34,975 bases of DNA, taken from Cellvibrionales bacterium UBA1854. GTDB lineage: Bacteria; Pseudomonadota; Gammaproteobacteria; Pseudomonadales; Porticoccaceae. Each line of letters begins with the position of its first letter. The stretch's first letter is position 1. This document shows, piece by piece, positions 32,690 through 34,975 of this stretch. The DNA is taken from NCBI GenBank assembly GCA_002338445.1, contig DDII01000001.1, positions 1 through 34,975 on the forward strand, written 5' to 3'. A program made the position numbers and the translations under genes. The notes beneath the pieces were generated by a model, which ran no database searches, was not told the origin of the DNA, and saw only the letters and a program-made list of their open reading frames with translations.

Positions 32690-33391
32690 TTAAAAATCTT
32701 TTGATTGGGTGTCAGTATTCTTAGTTCCTGTGGGGTGCGCTGTCCCATTAATTATTAGTTTGGGTGACACTCCTATACCGATTAACTTCGGTCGTGATTT
32801 AAGGTAGTTTCGCACCGGATCAATAGATTCGATTGCGTGAAGCAGCTCTGTTATTCTTGGAAACTTTAAAAAAATATCCTGATAAAGTGTTCGCGCGAGA
32901 TCGAGGTGATGATAAGCAAAAAAATCACATGCTTTTGGCTCGCTATCAAAGAAAAAAGGATTGGTTGTTGAAGCCAGAGCATGATCCAGATTTTCAATTT
33001 TCTTTATTAGGTTGGGTAGCAAAGAAGTTTTTTTTGTTGAGAAATCCTCTCCAACTGCAAAGTTTAAAATTGGATTAAGGGGTAAAAATAAATCATGTGC
33101 ACCCAACATAACAGCATGCATTTTTGCGGTAGTTATGGGGTTGGTATGATTCAGACCGGCAAGTTGTTCAATGTATCCCATGATCGCAATGCTTTGTGAG
33201 ATCTGATGAGTATCATCTACAACCAGCAGGGGCAGTTGCTTGAATGGTAAGGTTGGTTTTACATGTTCCCAGTCTTTTTTGAAGTACTCCCAAGACATCT
33301 GATAATCATACTTGATTCCAGCGTAGTGCATTAGCATCTGGGGAGCTTCTGCAAGAGCTCTCATTTTAAAGTAGATAAGTTTGAGCGCCAT
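32690..33391 (-). CDS. Glutathione S-transferase family protein
   Basis: A 233-residue cytosolic protein with the thioredoxin-like N-terminal domain (LKLIYFKMRALAEAPQML) of sigma-like transferases. Residues QLPLL give the cis-Pro55, and QSIAIMGYI (66-74) corresponds to the glutathione gamma-glutamyl-binding Gln-Ser. The helical C-terminal domain runs from about residue 85 to 210. The catalytic Tyr near the N-terminus is likely Tyr7. The start is ATG 33391, six bases after AGAGG; a TTG two codons earlier is less likely. A polar 25-residue C-terminal tail is unusual. The substrate is unknown. It is followed 19 nt later by the DUF2905 gene. Confidence 0.85.
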   Translation of the reverse strand: MALKLIYFKMRALAEAPQMLMHYAGIKYDYQMSWEYFKKDWEHVKPTLPFKQLPLLVVDDTHQISQSIAIMGYIEQLAGLNHTNPITTAKMHAVMLGAHDLFLPLNPILNFAVGEDFSTKKTSLLPNLIKKIENLDHALASTTNPFFFDSEPKACDFFAYHHLDLARTLYQDIFLKFPRITELLHAIESIDPVRNYLKSRPKLIGIGVSPKLIINGTAHPTGTKNTDTQSKDF

Positions 33392-34480
33392 GTACAACCT
33401 CTGTGGGTCATAGAACCGTTATGATACATTTCCTTTAGTTTACTTAAATTTAAAGAAAAATGGATCTACTATCTGATATTCGGAAACGCTTTCTTTTGCT
33501 AAGTGTGTGTAGTCGCAATATGTAGCGTCTAGAATATCCCAACAAGTTATGCTCTAGCTGAAGTAATCAGTAACAAACAAATGAGGCAGATGAGCACTAA
33601 TATGGGTTAGACACTGTCAGACTTTCATACATATTTTTTGTATTGAAAAACGTAAAAAGTCACATTTGATAAGACATTTATTTATTTCCTTGATTATGTA
33701 ACCAGTGTATTCCTCATTTTTATGTCAGAGGCGGCTATAAGAAAAGGGTACACTATGACGCATGTCCCTCACGAAAAGAACTTTGAATTTCACCAAATAT
33801 ATTTTGAGGTAGCGTCGTATCACAAAAAGGAAAAGCAACACCAAATTGGTAAGTTGAGGACCGAGAATAGTTATTCACAAAGGGCACTCCATAGAGTTTA
33901 GAGCAGTGTCAAGGCTTAGCAGCGTGGAGACAGCAAAACGTTATTATAAAAGTGATGATTATCAGACAGTACTAAAAATTTCAGTTCCTAAAATACAAGT
34001 TGTCATTGAGAGGAATACTTGTGTTTTTGAAGAGACCTAAACATATCCTTTTTAATATTTTCTTAATATAAAAAGTAAAAGATGGCACTCATGATATGTA
34101 AACGGCAATGTAGACAATTGTGACAATTTTTTTATTATCTAGGTTTTGGCAATGGATGTTCACCCGAGGGATTTGTGTTGTAAAGGACCTTTTAAAATGC
34201 TCTCCCAAAAGTATCTTATCTGCTAAAGTTACGTTGATCATTTTTCTATCCCACGTATTATGTTTAATTTCTGGTCACATATTGTTTGTGGTGGGTTATC
34301 AGTTCGTCAAAAAATATTACTGGTATGGTTTATCTAAAAATTAGAATACAAGAAAACCAGTCACACATATTACTCGCCCTATAGTATCACAATATTAAAC
34401 TTATTCTTTTTACATGAAAAACCAGTATCTCTTTTTATATAGTTTCTTCATCAAATTAACGGTTTTCAGGGAGAAACGAA
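33392..34480. other. 1.09-kb AT-rich region without an intact recognised gene
   Basis: It holds the upstream region of the GST-like gene, the decayed coding stretch at 33722-34039, and the leader of the edge lipoprotein. A 74-residue GTG-start frame at 34120-34344 has hydrophobic segments but no ribosome-binding site, and AT-rich DNA easily yields such frames. I see no clear promoters or terminators. Confidence 0.45.
33722..34039 (+). pseudogene. Probable decayed gene, 3' part resembling a dimeric alpha/beta-barrel (DUF1330-like) protein
   Basis: A 59-residue frame from ATG 33722 (MSEAAIRKGYTMTHVPHEKN...) ends at TAG 33899-33901. A second frame, open from about 33861 to TAA 34037-34039, reads GHSIEFRAVSRLSSVETAK followed by RYYKSDDYQTVLKISVPK. 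That order (strand, LSSVETAKRYYKSDDYQ helix, strand) resembles the C-terminal half of DUF1330-like ferredoxin-fold proteins, whose motif is a Ser-x-Glu-x-A-x-x-Y-x-S-x-x-Y-Q helix. The two frames overlap, so one frameshift would join them. No ribosome-binding site is clear before 33722. Assignment is by eye only. Confidence 0.35.
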
Positions 34481-34975
34481 ATGATAAAGTCTAACGGAGT
34501 AACTTTGGTAGCAATTATATTCTGCACATCACTACTGGGTGCCTGCGCAACTTCGCCGGCAAATGAGACCGCGGCAAAGCCATCTGTAAATCGTTTTGAT
34601 AATGAAGACGTGCAAAGCTTCTTCGAGGGACTCTCAATTGGTGACTCAGCGCTCATTACGACTTCAGATGGTATCACCCACAACGTAGTTATCTCCGAGA
34701 TCTCAGACACGGTACTCGTAGGAAGCCTCCCATCTATTTCCGAGATGTCAGACACGGCACTCGGGGGAAGCTTTCCAAAAGTAGCGTCGAGTTCTAGTAG
34801 AGGTAAATTGACTGAATATGGCAAACAAATAACAGAAAAACTGAGAAGTCAGACGTTAAGAAGTGAAACTGTAAGGTTAAATATTGTAGATATCAAAGAT
34901 GTTGAAATTACGAGCAAAATTAAAAAAGTGGAACTCGATGAAGAGCAAAGCGACGTCGAAGCACTCAAAAAAGCT
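34481..34975 (+). CDS. Putative lipoprotein with internal tandem repeat (3' end outside window)
   Basis: The frame begins at ATG 34481, after AGGGAG, and continues without a stop to the right edge, so only the first 165 residues are visible. The N-terminus is a lipoprotein signal (MIKSNGVTLVAIIFCTSLLG before Ala-Cys24), with lipobox LGAC. The mature part starts ATSPANETAAKPS. A DGITHNVVISEISD segment leads into two tandem 15-residue repeats: ISEISDTVLVGSLPS and ISEMSDTALGGSFPK. A long helical, charged region follows (TEYGKQITEKLRSQTLRSE, then DIKDVEITSKIKKVELDEEQ). The helical periplasmic tail could be a coiled coil. I do not recognise a family. The region is less AT-rich than the preceding kilobase. 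A minus-strand frame across the same DNA is a shadow. Confidence 0.75.
   Translation, partial: MIKSNGVTLVAIIFCTSLLGACATSPANETAAKPSVNRFDNEDVQSFFEGLSIGDSALITTSDGITHNVVISEISDTVLVGSLPSISEMSDTALGGSFPKVASSSSRGKLTEYGKQITEKLRSQTLRSETVRLNIVDIKDVEITSKIKKVELDEEQSDVEALKKA
34691..34780 (+). repeat. Tandem 45-bp direct repeat in the edge lipoprotein gene
   Basis: Copies at 34691-34735 and 34736-34780 are adjacent, in frame and differ by scattered substitutions. Each contains CCGAGAT-TCAGACACGG. It is a likely internal duplication adding 15 residues. Confidence 0.8.

Noticed and set aside
34120..34344. 74-residue GTG-start frame with hydrophobic segments
   Set aside because: AT-rich DNA gives Phe/Ile/Leu-rich frames by chance, and there is no ribosome-binding site.
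34456..34824. 122-residue minus-strand open frame at the right edge
   Set aside because: It is the shadow of the plus-strand lipoprotein gene, which has a signal peptide, lipobox and ribosome-binding site.

Overview
The window reads as a chromosomal segment of an AT-leaning, free-living (probably marine) gammaproteobacterium. The main evidence is the block proA-nadD-rsfS-rlmH-mrdA-rodA-mltB-rlpA-dacA-ybeD-lipB-lipA, which has the gene order I know from Pseudomonas-type gammaproteobacteria. UbiF-type ubiquinone hydroxylase, RF3, a TonB-dependent receptor and a membrane pyrophosphatase fit this. I cannot name a genus from sequence alone. I saw no rRNA, tRNA, CRISPR array, prophage or intact insertion sequence.

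Layout. (1) 1-6.55 kb, plus strand: the 3' part of a K+-dependent-type membrane pyrophosphatase (cut by the window edge), a periplasmic adaptor and an RND permease overlapping by 8 nt, then a small basic protein of unknown function. (2) 6.7-17.7 kb, minus strand: one long tightly packed cluster for proline synthesis (proA), NAD synthesis (nadD), ribosome silencing and modification (rsfS, rlmH), cell elongation and septal/lateral wall synthesis and trimming (mrdA, rodA, mltB, rlpA, dacA), and lipoate metabolism (ybeD, lipB, lipA). (3) 17.9-23.9 kb: a class II sirtuin, convergent hemH, prfC, a small acyltransferase, an AI-2E-family permease, and a secreted peroxiredoxin. (4) 24-31.5 kb: a TonB-dependent receptor, ubiF, and a large DUF5916-type outer-membrane protein, with increasing amounts of non-coding DNA. 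(5) 31.5-35 kb: gene-poor DNA with a LacI-type operator, a 55-residue membrane protein, a DUF2905 protein, a glutathione-transferase-like protein, apparently decayed coding fragments, and finally a lipoprotein gene that runs off the right edge.

How the genes work together. In the central cluster, PBP2 (mrdA) and RodA form the elongasome synthase, while MltB, RlpA and the DacA carboxypeptidase cut or trim the same peptidoglycan. LipB and LipA attach octanoate and then insert sulfur to make lipoyl cofactors.

Main points for a second look: rlpA has its signal peptide and lipobox separated from any start codon by what looks like a one-base slip in an A10/T10 run. MltB carries a LysM domain inside its usual fold. 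mltB also contains a perfect 30-bp palindrome, and the RND permease gene contains a 12-bp-arm stem-loop. A perfect 16-bp LacI-family operator lies over a plausible promoter upstream of the DUF5916 gene. The edge lipoprotein has an internal 45-bp tandem duplication. I did not find a convincing new multi-gene defence or mobile system here.
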